Shown here: piece by piece, positions 1 to 11,284 of the stretch
Layout of the letters: every line of letters starts with the position of its first letter
How positions within the stretch are numbered: position 1 is the first letter of the stretch
Assembly (NCBI RefSeq): GCF_000801105.2
Contig: NC_079519.1
Location: 14,647,828 to 14,711,827 of the forward strand
DNA length: 64,000 nt
From: Raphanus sativus
Taxonomy: Eukaryota; Streptophyta; Magnoliopsida; Brassicales; Brassicaceae
Direction: 5' to 3'
Notes under the pieces: generated by a model
Database searches by the model: none
Seen by the model: the letters and a program-made list of their open reading frames with translations, nothing else
Told to the model about the DNA's origin: nothing
Made by a program: the position numbers and the translations under genes

Positions 1-1262
1 ACCACGTGACGACATCTGCTCCGCAGATCGAGCGCGTCCTTGCCGAGTCTCTCCGTACCCCTTTTTCTGAGAAGATAACTAGGGTTAGGCTCCGGAAGAT
101 GGACAAACTCCGTTTGCGGACTTTCGACGGACTCTCTGACCCGACGGTCCACGTCACGTCGTTCAACATCGCTTTGCGCCGTGCAAACCTCTCCGACAAA
201 GAGAAAGACGCCGGCTTTTGCCAGCTCTTTGTCGAAACCCTGGAAGGAACGGCTTTGGCTTGGTTCACCGGCCTCAAAGAAAACTCTGTCAACAGCTTCC
301 ACGATCTCTCCACCGCCTTCCTAAAGAACTATATCATGTTCACCCGCGAGGAAGCGACTGCTTCCGATCTGTGGAACCTCACCCAGGCCAACGGTCAAAG
401 CCTCCGCGACTTCATGGAAAAATTCAAGCCTGTCGTCTCAAAAATCGACATCCCCGACCAGATCGCCGTCGAATCTTTGAAAAACACCCTTCATCTCAAG
501 TCCACGTTTCGAGCCGATCTCTACCGACACCTGACGCGATCCCTCGCGGATGCCATAGCACGTTCCCATAACTTCATAAAAATGGAGGAGGACACGAAGG
601 CGATTATCGGACGACATAATGCTACGAAAGACGCAGCAGCAAAGCAGAACTCGGCCAAGACGAGTGACAACCGTCAGGAGCCGAGGCAGCATTCATCCGG
701 CAACCAGAAGCGTAACTTCGCATACGCCGTCACCGAGGAAGAGGACCCCGCATCTGCCGCCGTAGTTCGGGAAAAGGGTTGGAACGTCTATGACCGCCTG
801 GCTTCCGAGAACGATCCGAAGAGCCAAACGCCTTCCGAGTCTTCAGGTCCTGGAGCTCCCCCTTCCCGCAAATACTGCGCCTATCACAAAGTCGATACTC
901 ACAATACGAATGAGTGCAACGTCCTCTACAAACAATTCTTATCGTCTGTGGCCAGCGACAAGCTAGAGATCGAGCCACCCCCCAAACCAAAGCCCAAGAA
1001 CGGCAAGAGCTGGAGCAAAAACAAAGAAAAGAAGTCTCAAAAATCCAAAGAGAAACAAACTCAAGCCAACGCAGAAGAAGATGACGCTCAGGACAAGGAC
1101 GACTCATCGGCTGAAGAAGATCAGCCGAGAAACCGTCGACGAGTAGAAGTCATCCTCTCCAGAATGAGCGACTCTTCAGACAATGAGCAGACCGAGCAAA
1201 CTCCTCCCCGAGTAAACGCTACCAACGCAGAAGGGACCGACCTTCGGGCCTTGCTGAAATGA
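1..1262 (+). CDS. gag: T1 Gag polyprotein, 5' partial
   Basis: The frame is open from the window edge, so the start is missing; the GTG at position 6 is not a real start. Residues about 35-185 form the plant retrotransposon Gag core (motifs FCQLFVETLEGTALAWF and FMEKFKPVVSKI). This is followed by a charged Lys/Glu-rich tail. A Zn-knuckle-like CAYHK...THNTNEC stretch lies near residue 292; T4 has GH where this copy has TH, so the knuckle is weakened. The TGA at 1260-1262 ends the frame, but the same frame stays open for another 94 codons to a TGA at 1545-1547 and then continues as protease. Gag and pol therefore look like one original reading frame now split by two stops. Gag forms the virus-like particle in the cytoplasm. 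Confidence 0.85.
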   Translation, partial: HVTTSAPQIERVLAESLRTPFSEKITRVRLRKMDKLRLRTFDGLSDPTVHVTSFNIALRRANLSDKEKDAGFCQLFVETLEGTALAWFTGLKENSVNSFHDLSTAFLKNYIMFTREEATASDLWNLTQANGQSLRDFMEKFKPVVSKIDIPDQIAVESLKNTLHLKSTFRADLYRHLTRSLADAIARSHNFIKMEEDTKAIIGRHNATKDAAAKQNSAKTSDNRQEPRQHSSGNQKRNFAYAVTEEEDPASAAVVREKGWNVYDRLASENDPKSQTPSESSGPGAPPSRKYCAYHKVDTHNTNECNVLYKQFLSSVASDKLEIEPPPKPKPKNGKSWSKNKEKKSQKSKEKQTQANAEEDDAQDKDDSSAEEDQPRNRRRVEVILSRMSDSSDNEQTEQTPPRVNATNAEGTDLRALLK

Positions 1263-4200
1263 AAAGCCGCAGCTGCAGCGATTCTCCCATCGACCAAAGC
1301 TCCGCAATTCAGCACCACCGATAGCGCATCCAAATCCCGGCGGGTCGACCCAGATCACCCCTTCCAAGTCTTCGACCTACGCGATAGCCTCAACCCTAAG
1401 GCCGACGACCTGAGAATAAAGCTCAACCGTTCCAAACATTCTGACTTGCGTCGCCATTTGGAAAAAGCAAACGAGCGCCATCCCAATGCCACCTCTGACG
1501 ACGCCAGAAATACTGATCTCAGGGAGCAAATCGAATCTCGGCGCTGAAGTCGCTTCCCCCGGATTAGCGTGATCATGGGTGGGTCTCCTCCCTGCGGCGA
1601 TTCAGTCAGAGCAGTCAAAGATTACAGGCGACAAGCTGTCACCTCCAAACGATGGCCCTCGTCAATTGAAGACGACCATCAGATAACATTTTCCAACGCC
1701 GATACACGGGGCATCCATATGCCTAACAACGACCCGCTCCTCGTGGATATCGGGATCGGAGAGTGCCAAGTCACCAAGGTCTTGATCGACACCGGGAGCT
1801 CGGTCGATCTTATCTTCCGCCACACGTTGGATAAAATGGGCGTTGACCTAAAAAACATGAAACCATCCTCTCGAACCCTCACTGGATTTAACGGAGCTTC
1901 AGAGCAGATGCTCGGTACTATCCGCCTCCACGTCCACGCTGGAGACGTCGTTCGGACGGTGAAGTTCTCCGTTATACAAGCCAAAGCACCGTACAACGCG
2001 ATCCTTGGTACTTCCTGGCTCCATGCAATAAAAGCCATCCCGTCGTCTTATCACCAATGCGTCAAGTTCCCAGGAAAGGACGGCAGCAAGCAAACCATCC
2101 GTGGAGACCAGCAGGCCGCAAGAGAAATACTCATTGCAACAGTGAAACTCCAGCAGTCCGCGTCCCTTATTAACTCTGTATCCAAACCTATCCATAAGGT
2201 ATATCCTCAGAAAGAAGAGATCCGCGAGGTCCCGCTTGACATCGACGATCCGACGAAGGTCGTACGCATCGGTGCGTTCCTCTCGGACGAAATGCAATCC
2301 CAGATCATCATCTTCCTCCGAGACAACGCTTCGACGTTCCCTTGGTCGGCTTCAGACATGAAGGGGATCGACCCAACTATAACTTCACATGAGTTAAACG
2401 TTGATCCCACTTTCAAACCTATCAGGCAAAAGAGACGGAAACTCGGGCCCGACCGATCGAAAGCAGTCAACGAGGAAGTAGACCGTTTACTCGCAGCTGG
2501 ATCCATCACCGAAGTACGGTATCCCGATTGGTTAGCAGACCTGGTTGTCGTCAAGAAGAAGAACGGAAAGTGGCGCGTCTGCGTCGATTTTACTGACCTC
2601 AACAAGGCATGCCCAAAGGATAGTTATCCGCTCCCCCATATCGATCGACTAGTCGAATCTACCGCGGGCAACGAACTACTTACTTTCATGGACGCCTTCT
2701 CGGGGTATAATCAAATCATGATGCATCCCGATGACCGAGAGAAGACAGCTTTCATTACCGACCAAGGAACCTACTGCTACAAGGTCATGCCTTTCGGACT
2801 GAAAAAACGCTGGAGCGACTTACCAGCGCCTCGTCAACAAAATGTTTGCCGACAGACTGGGTAACACCATGGAGGTATACATCGACGACATGCTAGTCAA
2901 GTCACTTCACGCGAACGATCACCTTGACCATCTACGCGATTGTTTCAAGACACTGAACGAGTATGGGATGAAACTCAACCCGGCCAAATGCACTTTTGGC
3001 ATCACCTCGGGCGAATTCCTAGGATACATAGTGACCCAGCGAGGCATTGAAGCCAACCCCAAGCAGATATCAGCGATACTCGATCTACCCAGTCCGAAGA
3101 ACAGCAGAGAGGTGCAGCGTTTAACAGGCAGAATCACGGCCCTCAACAGATTCATCTCTCGATCAACCGACAAATGCCTTCCGTTCTACGAGTTGTTGCG
3201 AGAAAACAGACGCTTTGTCTAGGACGACAAGTGCGAGGAGGCATTCACTCAGCTCAAGCATTACCTCTCCACGCCCCCAGTCCTCGCAAAACCGGAAGTC
3301 GGTGATATCCTATCCCTCTACATTGCAGTCACCTCCTCGGCAGTTAGCAGTGACCTCATTCGGGAAGACCGAGGCGAACAAAAACCCATCTTCTACATCA
3401 GCAAACGCATGACCGAAGCGGAAACCCGCTACCCGACTCTTGAAAAAATGGCTCTCGCTATCGTTACCTCGGCCCGTAAACTTCGCCCTTACTTCCAATC
3501 ACATAGTATCGAGATTCTCTCCAACCAGCCTCTCTGAACGGTGATGCAGAACACGAATCAGTCAGGACGACTGACCAAATGGGCGATGGAACTAAGTGCC
3601 CACGACATAATATACAAGAACCGCACAGCAGCCAAATCACAAGTCCTTGCTGATTTCCTCATCGAGCTCACACCAGAGCTCGAACAGGACCTCATACTAC
3701 CTAGTAATAACTGGATATTGCACGTGGACGGCTCCTCCACGAACAAAGGATCAGGTGCGGGCGTCCAGTTGCAGTCGCCAACCGGGGAACTGATCCGACA
3801 GTCCTTCACCTTCGGTTTCACCGCTTCCAACAATGAGGCAGAGTACGAGTCTCTCATCGCGGGACTCCGTCTCGCCCAAGTCATCAAGGCTAAACGCCTA
3901 AGCGCGTATTGTGACTCCTAGCTCGTCGTAAGTCAATACCACGGTGACTACGACGTCCGCAACGATCGGATGGATGCATACCTTCGCATTGTCCAAGATC
4001 TAGCCAAAGGTTTCGAGTTCTTCGAATTAACCAAGGTTCCCCGCGGGGAGAACATCTGCGCCGACGCCCTCGCTGCCCTCGGCAGCGAACTTCATGATCA
4101 GGTCAAGCAGACGATTCCGATCCATCGCATCGAGAAGCCAAGCACCGACCTCGATCACCAAGAGGGTGGGATCGTCACTCCGTCTACCGAAGCAATGACC

Positions 4201-5472
4201 GTCAGCGACGATTCCCCTATGATGACTGACGACGATCAAACGACCGACTGGCGTGCCGAGTTCATTAACTTCCTCATTTACGGAACGTTACCCACTGACA
4301 AGTGGGAAGCCAGGAGATTGAAGCGACGCAGCGTGCATTACGTCATCACCGAAGGAGAGCTCCACCGATGGACCGCCACGAAAGTTCTCCTCAAGTGTAT
4401 TCACGGCGAGCAAACGAGGCTCGTTATGGCAGAAACTCACGAAGGTGCGGCAGATAATCACTCGGGAGGCCGAGCCCTCGCTCTGAAGATCAAGAACGTC
4501 GGTTTCTACTGGCCGTCGATGAACACAGACTGCGAGTCCTACGTTCGCCACTGCGACAAATGTCAACGCCATGCTTCTACAATCCACAGTCCGACCGAAA
4601 CCGCACCATACCCCTTCATGCGATGGGGAACGGACATCATTGGTCCGTTGCCGACCTCCCGGCAAAAGCGATTCATCCTTGTCTTAACTGAATATTTCAC
4701 CAATTGGGTGGAAGCAGAGGCATACGCAAACGTCACCGACAAAGAAGTGCAAAAATTTGTCTGGAAAAACATCATCTGCCGCCATGGACTCCCTTAGGAA
4801 ATAGTCACCGGCAATGGGTCCCAGTTTATCTCGCACAACTTCCGCGAATTCTGTGAGCGATGGAGAATCCGTCTCATCACTGCAACGCCGAGGTACCCGC
4901 AATGTAACGGACAAGCCGAGTCAACGAACAAAACCGTCATAGACGGTATGAAAAAGCGACTAGACTTGAAAAAGGGATGCTGGGCAGACGAATTGGACGG
5001 CGTTCTATGGTCTCACCATACGACACCTCGAGGTGCAACGCAAGCCACTCCCTTTTTGCTGGCATACGGAGTCGAGGCAATGGCACCAGCCGAAGTAAAC
5101 GTCACCAGCTTACGACGTTCCAAGATACCTCTTCACGACGAGCTCAACCGAGACATGCTACTCGATGCTCTGGATAACATCGAGGAGAGGCGCGACCAAG
5201 CTCTCTTCAATATCCAGAATTACCAGAACCAGATCGAAAGTTATTACAAAAAGAAGGTTCGATCCCGACCTCTCGAATTCGAAGACCTCGTTCTGCGCAA
5301 AGTGTTCGAAAACAACAAAGAGGGGAAAGCCGGAAAGTTAGGTGCCAATTGGGAAGGCCCCTACAAGATTACACAAGTCATTCGGCTCGGAGTCTTCCGA
5401 CTCGAGACTTCTCACGGAGACGCGGTACCTCGCGCCTGGAACTCCTTGCATCTACGACGTTTCCAGCCATAG
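1263..5472 (+). pseudogene. pol: T1 pol: protease-RT-RNase H-aRNase H-integrase, broken
   Basis: Domains in order: aspartic protease with Asp-Thr-Gly at 1788-1796; reverse transcriptase with YIDD at 2878-2889; RNase H at about 3225-3660; a second, archaeal-like RNase H at about 3715-4080 (VDGSS; NNEAEYE); integrase with HHCC zinc finger at about 4430-4575 and a DDE core. It ends at TAG 5470-5472. Breaks: TGA 1545; a one-base expansion of an A run at 2802-2807 inside the RT; TAG 3220; TGA 3535; TAG 3919; TAG 4795. The second integrase Asp is Gly (GGC at 4810-4812), while the first Asp (4633) and the Glu (4918) remain. The TAG at 3919 sits at the Gln after the CDS motif of the second RNase H. 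The copy cannot make an active Pol. No chromodomain is seen. Confidence 0.9.
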
Positions 5473-5494
5473 GGCAACTACTCAATTACTCTTA

Positions 5495-5640
5495 CTAAAA
5501 AAAAAAAAAAAAAACCCGAGTAAGTGCACCATTCAGTCGCTCTTACTCACAAAAAAAAAAACGAGTAAGTGCATCCTTCGATCACTCTTGCTCGTGAAAT
5601 CGAGTAAGTGCACCATTCAGTCACTCTTACTCACTCGAGG
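5495..5640 (+). repeat. Tandem repeat after T1 pol, three copies
   Basis: Three imperfect copies of a unit built on CGAGTAAGTGCACCATTCAG followed by TCACTCTTACTC lie immediately downstream of the pol stop. The first two are separated by A-runs of different length. The unit contains a near inverted pair (GAGTAAG / CTTACTC) that could fold. It marks the start of the untranslated spacer between pol and the antisense gene. Confidence 0.75.
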
Positions 5641-6251
5641 TACGTAGGCAGCCTTAACTGGTCCAGCTATAACCAAAAACAAAATCAAACCTTCCCCGAG
5701 AAGAGTATCCCACAACACGAGGGTCCGTTTCCTCATAGTGTTATCTATACGCGAGCTCGGCCCAGTCCTCTCGCAAACGTATAATGATACTCGCCCCCAT
5801 CGACGAATACGTCCTGATCAGACACATATTCGCGAGAACATGGTCGCGTCGCTACCGTTAGTCGGCGTGCCCGAGACAATGACTCTGTTATTTCGTGATT
5901 TGTAAAGCAACGGTATGGCCGACCAAAAACTTTGAAATTACTTCGAAATCAATAGAACCGTCAATGTTTGAAATTTCCTCTAAGTCTAAAAGAGTCTACA
6001 CTCATCTTTACATTCTCAAAAGAAGAAGTGATAAAGATTTTAACAATGACAAACATTCTTCTGAACGAAAAGCCGGAACTAATCAACTGTTCCTAAAAGA
6101 GAAGCATTACTTGCCCAAAAGTCAAACGAAACGACAAGCGGATCAATAGAGTACTGCAAACCTTAAACAATAAGCCCCATCGGGCGTAAAAGAAAAGTAC
6201 ATAATAGTCCGAAGGCAATAAATAGACAAAAGAGAAGGAAGGTGGATTGGA
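5641..6251. other. Spacer between T1 pol and the end of the antisense gene
   Basis: About 600 bases with no supportable coding region. It begins with the TACGTAGGCA motif seen after pol in T4. It should hold the 3' end of the antisense transcript, but I cannot point to a definite polyadenylation signal. Confidence 0.5.
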
Positions 6252-8930
6252 TCACTCCTTAGCAAGATTATCGATCACACCGGGCTCTTGCTCCTCGAGC
6301 CTCTGTGCCTCCGCTCCACCATCTTCGGATCCACGCTCTCCATCCTCGCCTCGTCCCTTCGGCTCCGTCGAAGCTTCGATATCGGTGCCGGGCGACTTCT
6401 GCAATCCACTTCCTTGTTCCATTGGGGGAGGGATCCTCTGATCAACGGCTGCCTCCTCTTCGTTTTGATCGTCCGTCCGGTCCTCAGCGGAGGTATCCGA
6501 CACAACAAGGATTGGAGACCCCTTCTCGGCTGGGTCCAAAACTGGCTCTTCCTCCGCAAGCTGGCCCCCGGATGCTGGAACACCGGCAGGGTCGTCACTT
6601 GATACTATCGCTCGCGAAGACCCCTCGCCGAGCCCCCGCTCTCCGGAACCTTCAGCAACCAAATCCGAGAGAGCAGCCCCATCAGCCGGATCGATCAGAC
6701 TTGCATTAGAACCGAAGGTGTTGAGACCAGGCAACACCCTCTCATCGACATATGGAGAAGGCAATACGAGTGGAGAAAGAGTGAGGTCGTCCTCCGGGAT
6801 CTCTCCCACGTCGAGCTCCTTAGCCTTCTGATCGTACTCTTCCTCCCAAACCGCGAACATATCAATGGTATCATGCGGAATGTCGCGCCCAGCTTCCAAC
6901 AGAACCTCGAGACAAGATCTCGTCCCAAACGACTGGTTGTACATAGCAGTCGCATCATCAAAAGGCCCGCGGCGCTTCTCCCGGTCCATTATGTTGCGGA
7001 AGCGTCTGTTGCATTTCGCGATCATCTCGGTCTGAACGCGAATCCTCTCTTGCATCACCTCGAAGACCCGAGAACGCTTCAGTCGCTCAATCTCCATCGC
7101 CTGCTGCTTGATCTTCTTCTCGTGCTGCTCAACGATTCTCGCCTGTTCCTTCTCCGCCTCCTCTTCCCTCTCCTTCATCAGAGCAATATCAGTCTCAAGG
7201 ATTCCCACGGTCTCTTGAGCAGCGCCCAATGCAGCTTCAGTGGCATCCAACTTCTCCTTTTGGGCTTTCCGACGAGAGATCGCACGGGATGCCTTCACTT
7301 TGAGCTTATCGGTCTCCTCCGTCCATTCAAATTTCTTCCTCCTGATGAAGGCATCCTTCGCCGCCACCAGCTTCTCAGAGCGCCGCAGCTTGATACGGGA
7401 CGCCTTGAGCTCGGTATCGTACAACTCCACAACGAAGTTCATGCTCCCATCACCCTGCAAAGCGAAAGATCAAAGTCACCATCAACACTATGACAAAAAA
7501 TTGCACTTCCAGCTAAATCCAAAAGAAAAGATGAGCCTTTACCCGAAGCTTGGCTTGAGCAGCATCAGTATACTCCTTCTTGAAAATGAGATCGTTCAGG
7601 AGCAATGGCCGGGGGCCGCCGTTTATCTGACTCACCAGCTCTGCGCACTTGTCCGGAGCATAGATAAGGGGGGTCGTCCCATCATACTCGAAACGCACCT
7701 GATCCGGGAACTCGGGAGGACCTCTTCTCGGGACGGAGCTTCGTCCGGCTGGAGCCTTAGAAGTGGATGGCTGAACCGGAGCCACCGTAGAAGCTGGAGC
7801 CGGTGGATCCTCACTTCGGACATTCCCCTCGCTAGGACATGTCTTCTTCTTTCTCCTATTCAGCTGTAGCTGAGCCTCGGGAGAAGCCTCTTCTGCCTCC
7901 TCCGTAGGTTCAGCAACCGCCTCTTCTGCCTCCTCCGAAGGTTCAGCAACCGCCTCCTCGCCATCATCTCCCTCGCCTTCCCGAGGTCCGGTCTTCTCCT
8001 GTGGAAGCGGTTCTTGGCCGGCTTTAGCCCCCTTTTTCTTTTTCTTCTTAGGAGGGCCCTCAGTTTCCGGACGATCGATAGGCCCGTCCTCCTGATCCCC
8101 TTCAGCTGAAGAGTCGTGTCGGGATCTCTTTTTTCCCTTCTTCTTTGAAGGATCCGGAGTTATCACCGGAGCATCCTCGGAGACCGCTCCGACTTGCTGA
8201 ACCTCTACAGCAGGGTCCTCAGTCGGAGAATCTTCGACATGAACCGGGGATCCGTCCCTCGGAACTTCAGGCGGAGCACTCTCAACAACAGGCGCCGACA
8301 CACGACGCGGAGGATCGGCCCTCGGAAGATTCAGCTGAACCCTTATCAGCTCGCTCAAATTCGGATGAGGCCTCATCTTCCTGGCTTTGTTGATTAGCTT
8401 ATGTACGCGCGGGGTGAAAAGCGACAGACGCCTCTTACCAGGGACACCAACCGAGGGAATGCTAGAATCCCAATCTCCTACGAGAAAACATGAAGGGAGA
8501 TTATTCGTTGGAACAAATCCCTACAACCTAGAAAACAAAAAAAAAAGGTAAAGGAAAGAAGAAGAACGAAAGAGGGCAATATTTACTTCTCAATATCCTG
8601 TCGACGCTCCGATGAATTCTTTCCTGAATAATCGTATTCCAATTATCCTGACGAAGCAAAGCAACTTCACGAGCGCTCGCAATAAATTCCTCTGGATACG
8701 CGGCCGATGTCGGATGGTCAACTGCACAAACAACGAACACAAAGAAAAAGAAGAAGGTTAGCAACCTGAAGGCACGTCTAAGATAATCAGGGCAATCTAC
8801 CAATATCAGGGTTCCACAGGAACCGATAGTCGTCACCGGGAGGATCCTCGAAAGCCGACTCATCCGCCCTAATGTAAAAATAGTATATCTGCCAATCGTT
8901 CGTCTTGCTTGGATGTTCTCATTCTCATCC
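6252..8930 (-). CDS. T1 antisense spliced gene (5' partial), coiled-coil protein
   Basis: Read on the minus strand as exons ~8930-8801, 8721-8587, 8477-7543 and 7454-6252. Every junction has GT donor and AG acceptor bases (8800, 8722, 8586, 8478, 7542, 7455 sides), and phases agree (1, 1, 0). The first visible exon holds DWQIYYFYIRADE, matching the equivalent place in the T4 antisense gene (DDDWRKKYFYVK). That N-terminal region resembles the plant family Pfam calls putative gypsy type transposon (PF04195, from memory). The third exon is rich in Lys/Glu blocks, with KKKKKK and two EEAEEAVAEP-type repeats. The last exon is a long Lys/Glu/Arg coiled coil, then an acidic tail ending at 6252. No stop or frameshift occurs in 2,273 nt from 8721 to the stop. 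The 5' end is cut off at the junction with A1. Function unknown. Confidence 0.75.
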
Positions 8931-9089
8931 GAACTAAATCATATCTCCAAAAGTCAAGCTAATGATTAAAAATAAGCGCTGAGTGGGAGGCAACCCACTG
9001 TTATGTTTGTTTTAAATTTGGTTTTATTTTTATATACTACTGATTTTTGTTTTTAGTTATTGCAGGTTCAAAAAAAAAGATGAACAGTA

Positions 9090-9185
9090 CGCACGACACT
9101 GTAGCAAGCAAATCGATCGACACTGTAGCAGAGTTACTGTAGTAGAATCACTGTAGCAAGGCTACTGTAGCAGGATCACTGTTCA
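9090..9185 (+). repeat. CACTGTAGCA short repeat cluster
   Basis: Five to six copies of (C/T)ACTGTAGCA within about 100 bases, one fused to the TCGATCGA motif (ATCGATCGACACTGTAGCAG). Function unknown. Confidence 0.7.
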
Positions 9186-9429
9186 TTGAAATAAAAAAAA
9201 AATTAGTTAATTCGTTTTATTAGTTATCTATTACTAACTTTTAGACTTTTAATGTTTTATCTATGTTAGGTTACATGAGATGATTCATGGAAGAAGCATT
9301 AATATACCAATATTGACCGATGGTTGCAAACATTGGTTGACAGAGCATTAATAGCATCGATCGATGGCCACTTAATTGTGTTGATCGATAGAGCATCAAG
9401 AGTATCGATCGCCACTTAACTGTGTTGGT

Positions 9430-10110
9430 AAATATTCACATCAAAGTTAGATATACTGTTTTTCCTTGTTAATTATTGTCCTTATGATTTATTCTTCCAC
9501 CAATCTTAGAATGTATAACACTGGTAACAGTATTGTTTAAGTCTAGGGGAGGTCGTACTAATATTATAATTTAGATTAGCTATTTAGAATAAGGACCCGA
9601 GTAAACGATTGCCATAATATCGACCGACGAGAAGAAGTTGATATCGATCGACATAACTAAATCTGCCACGACCAATGACAACACATTTACATCGATCAAC
9701 ATCTATTCCGGTCAGGTATTTCGTTCTAACTTGTTAAATTGAGTACTTATGGTTTATTTCTCACCAATCTCCGACTTGATAACACCATTATAATGTTATT
9801 TAAGTCTGGGGGAGGTTCTACTGATTTTGTGTTTGAGTTTTGAAAAAAAAAAAAAGAAGATCCAGGTAAACTATTTCTCTAGCCATCGACTGATGAGACC
9901 ATATCGATATCGTTCGACAGCGCCTCATCTACAACGATCAATTGTCACTTCATTGTGTCGATCGTCACCGACATTAGCGAGCTGGTATATCGTTCTTACT
10001 TGTTAATTTTGTGCTATTGCTTTATGATTTTCACCCTACCACCAACCGTTTTACACTGGGACAGTGTAATTTAAGTCTGGGAGGATTACTAACGATTATA
10101 TACTTTATGA
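9430..10110 (+). repeat. Diverged ~265-bp tandem repeat with PPT-like motif
   Basis: Three copies, recognised by TTAAGTCTGGGGGAGG-like motifs at 9537, 9800 and 10071, so spacings are 263 and 271 bases. Each is preceded by a TTATGATTT...CACC(A)AATC block. The motif is the same as the polypurine tract next to the A1 and A2 3' LTRs. Copies two and three also share GGTATxTCGTTCT followed by ACTTGTTAA. Divergence between copies is high. Confidence 0.75.
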
Positions 10111-10489
10111 GTCTTATCTAAAATGTTTTCAAAAAAGTTTTTATTGAGTCAAGAAGGGGATGATGATCTATTTCGATTTACTACTTGTCATCCAACCACT
10201 CTTTAGACCAGTCTTAGATTTACTAACTGCAGAAAATACTAGAGATACCAAAGTGGATCAACCTGTCCACTATGTTTGCACTTGCTGAAATTGTTTGAAG
10301 GAACCAAAGCTGACCTCCAACCTAATACTGACTTGATTTGCTTGTCTTGGGGCTTGGTATATAAGGGATCGGAATCCTCCTGCAAATCTGGAAGGTAAAA
10401 AGTCTGTGTGTTTCTGGTTCTCTTCCTTCTCTCTCTTCGGCATCTTAAGATCTAAGTTTATAAAAAAAATATTGATATGATTTCTTGAG

Positions 10490-10602
10490 AGGCAGAGGGA
10501 TACGTAAATTACCTGCGATCCTATTATTCTAAATCTCAAGGATGATCACACATTGTGGAAACGAGGGATAGGTAAATTACCTGTGACCCTATTATTCGCT
10601 AC
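10490..10602 (+). repeat. Pair of ~35-bp direct repeats in A1
   Basis: AGGGATACGTAAATTACCTG at about 10495 and AGGGATAGGTAAATTACCTG at about 10565, each followed by a CCCTATTATTC-like block. Two copies 69 bases apart, just upstream of the T2 insertion. Confidence 0.7.
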
Positions 10603-10904
10603 ACTTTGTCAAAATGTATGAGTTACAAATGCAATGTGTTGGGGTCAAAAAAGGTCACAACGAAATTAACTTTCGAAAATATTCCTCGAAAAAGATAATT
10701 CCCGTAAAAATTACATAAACTAATTTTTACGATAAAATTCTTGAATAGATTTGTCCGCAGCGTCGAAACAAGCTCCAATGGTTCGTGTTGACGACGAAGT
10801 TAGTATCAAAACATTCGATAAAAATATACGTCTTAAGAATTTCTACGTTTTAAAGGAAAACTTATACGAAAAACTTATACGAAAAACTTGCGGGAAAATC
10901 TTGT

Positions 10905-11035
10905 TCTTAAATCAACAATTTAAGAAAACCAACGATTTCCTAAATCGATTTCTTAAATCAACGATTTCTTAAAATCAACGATTTCTTAAATCTACGATTT
11001 CTTAAATCTACGATTTCTTAAAAATCGTCTCCTTG
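10905..11035 (+). repeat. Hairpin-repeat array 1 in T2 LTR
   Basis: Repeated AATC(A/T)ACGATTTCTTAA units of about 18-20 bases. Neighbouring units create inverted pairs TTAAGAAATC / GATTTCTTAA with a three-base loop. The same array occurs in the partner LTR at about 28855-28960. Confidence 0.8.
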
Positions 11036-11284
11036 CAAAAGTATCCGCGACTAAACAAAAAAAAAAGTTCTCGTTAAAACACGATCATCGGAGATAACAA
11101 AAGATCGTTAAACCACGAGGATACGACTTGGAAATCGCGGAACAACCAAGGGGTCATACGAAGCTCGGTCGCTAGAGAACTGGTCGCTATAGAGACACGT
11201 CTCGGTGAGGGCTTCGATTTGATATCTTGATCGTTTTCTGAGTCCTCATGGTTTGAGAGAACGGCCTCTTTGAAGTTCCAAGGC

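Larger units (their letters stand above)
1..8935 (+). mobile_element. T1: Tat-lineage Ty3/gypsy retrotransposon, truncated at both ends
   Basis: The order seen is gag, protease, reverse transcriptase, RNase H, a second (archaeal-like) RNase H, integrase, and then an antisense spliced gene. The double RNase H and the antisense gene are typical of the Tat lineage of plant Ty3/gypsy elements. The 5' LTR lies left of the window. The right end breaks off between about 8915 and 8950, inside an exon of the antisense gene, where sequence resembling the post-pol region of an Athila-type element (A1) begins. No 3' LTR of T1 is present. A post-pol motif TACGTAGGCA at about 5640 also occurs after pol in T4 (about 52059), supporting the shared lineage. 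Confidence 0.88.
8940..10636 (+). mobile_element. A1: Athila-like element, internal 3' region, left-truncated
   Basis: The stretch starts with a remnant of the end of an Athila-type pol (AAGTCAAGCTAATGA...AAGCGCTGAGTGGGAGGC, closely like 21380-21415 after the A2 pol) and continues as non-coding sequence with many TCGATCGAC motifs. It runs up to the T2 insertion, whose target duplication CAATG is at 10632-10636. The continuation is at 27205 going down to 26747 on the minus strand, where the A1 polypurine tract and 3' LTR follow. No protein-coding region survives here. Confidence 0.75.

Noticed and set aside
5342..5647. ORF with Lys runs after T1 pol
   Set aside because: It is an out-of-frame reading of the pol end and of the A-rich tandem repeat.
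6288..8397. Plus-strand ORFs opposite the T1 antisense gene
   Set aside because: They are reverse-strand shadows of the exons, without start context or known motifs.
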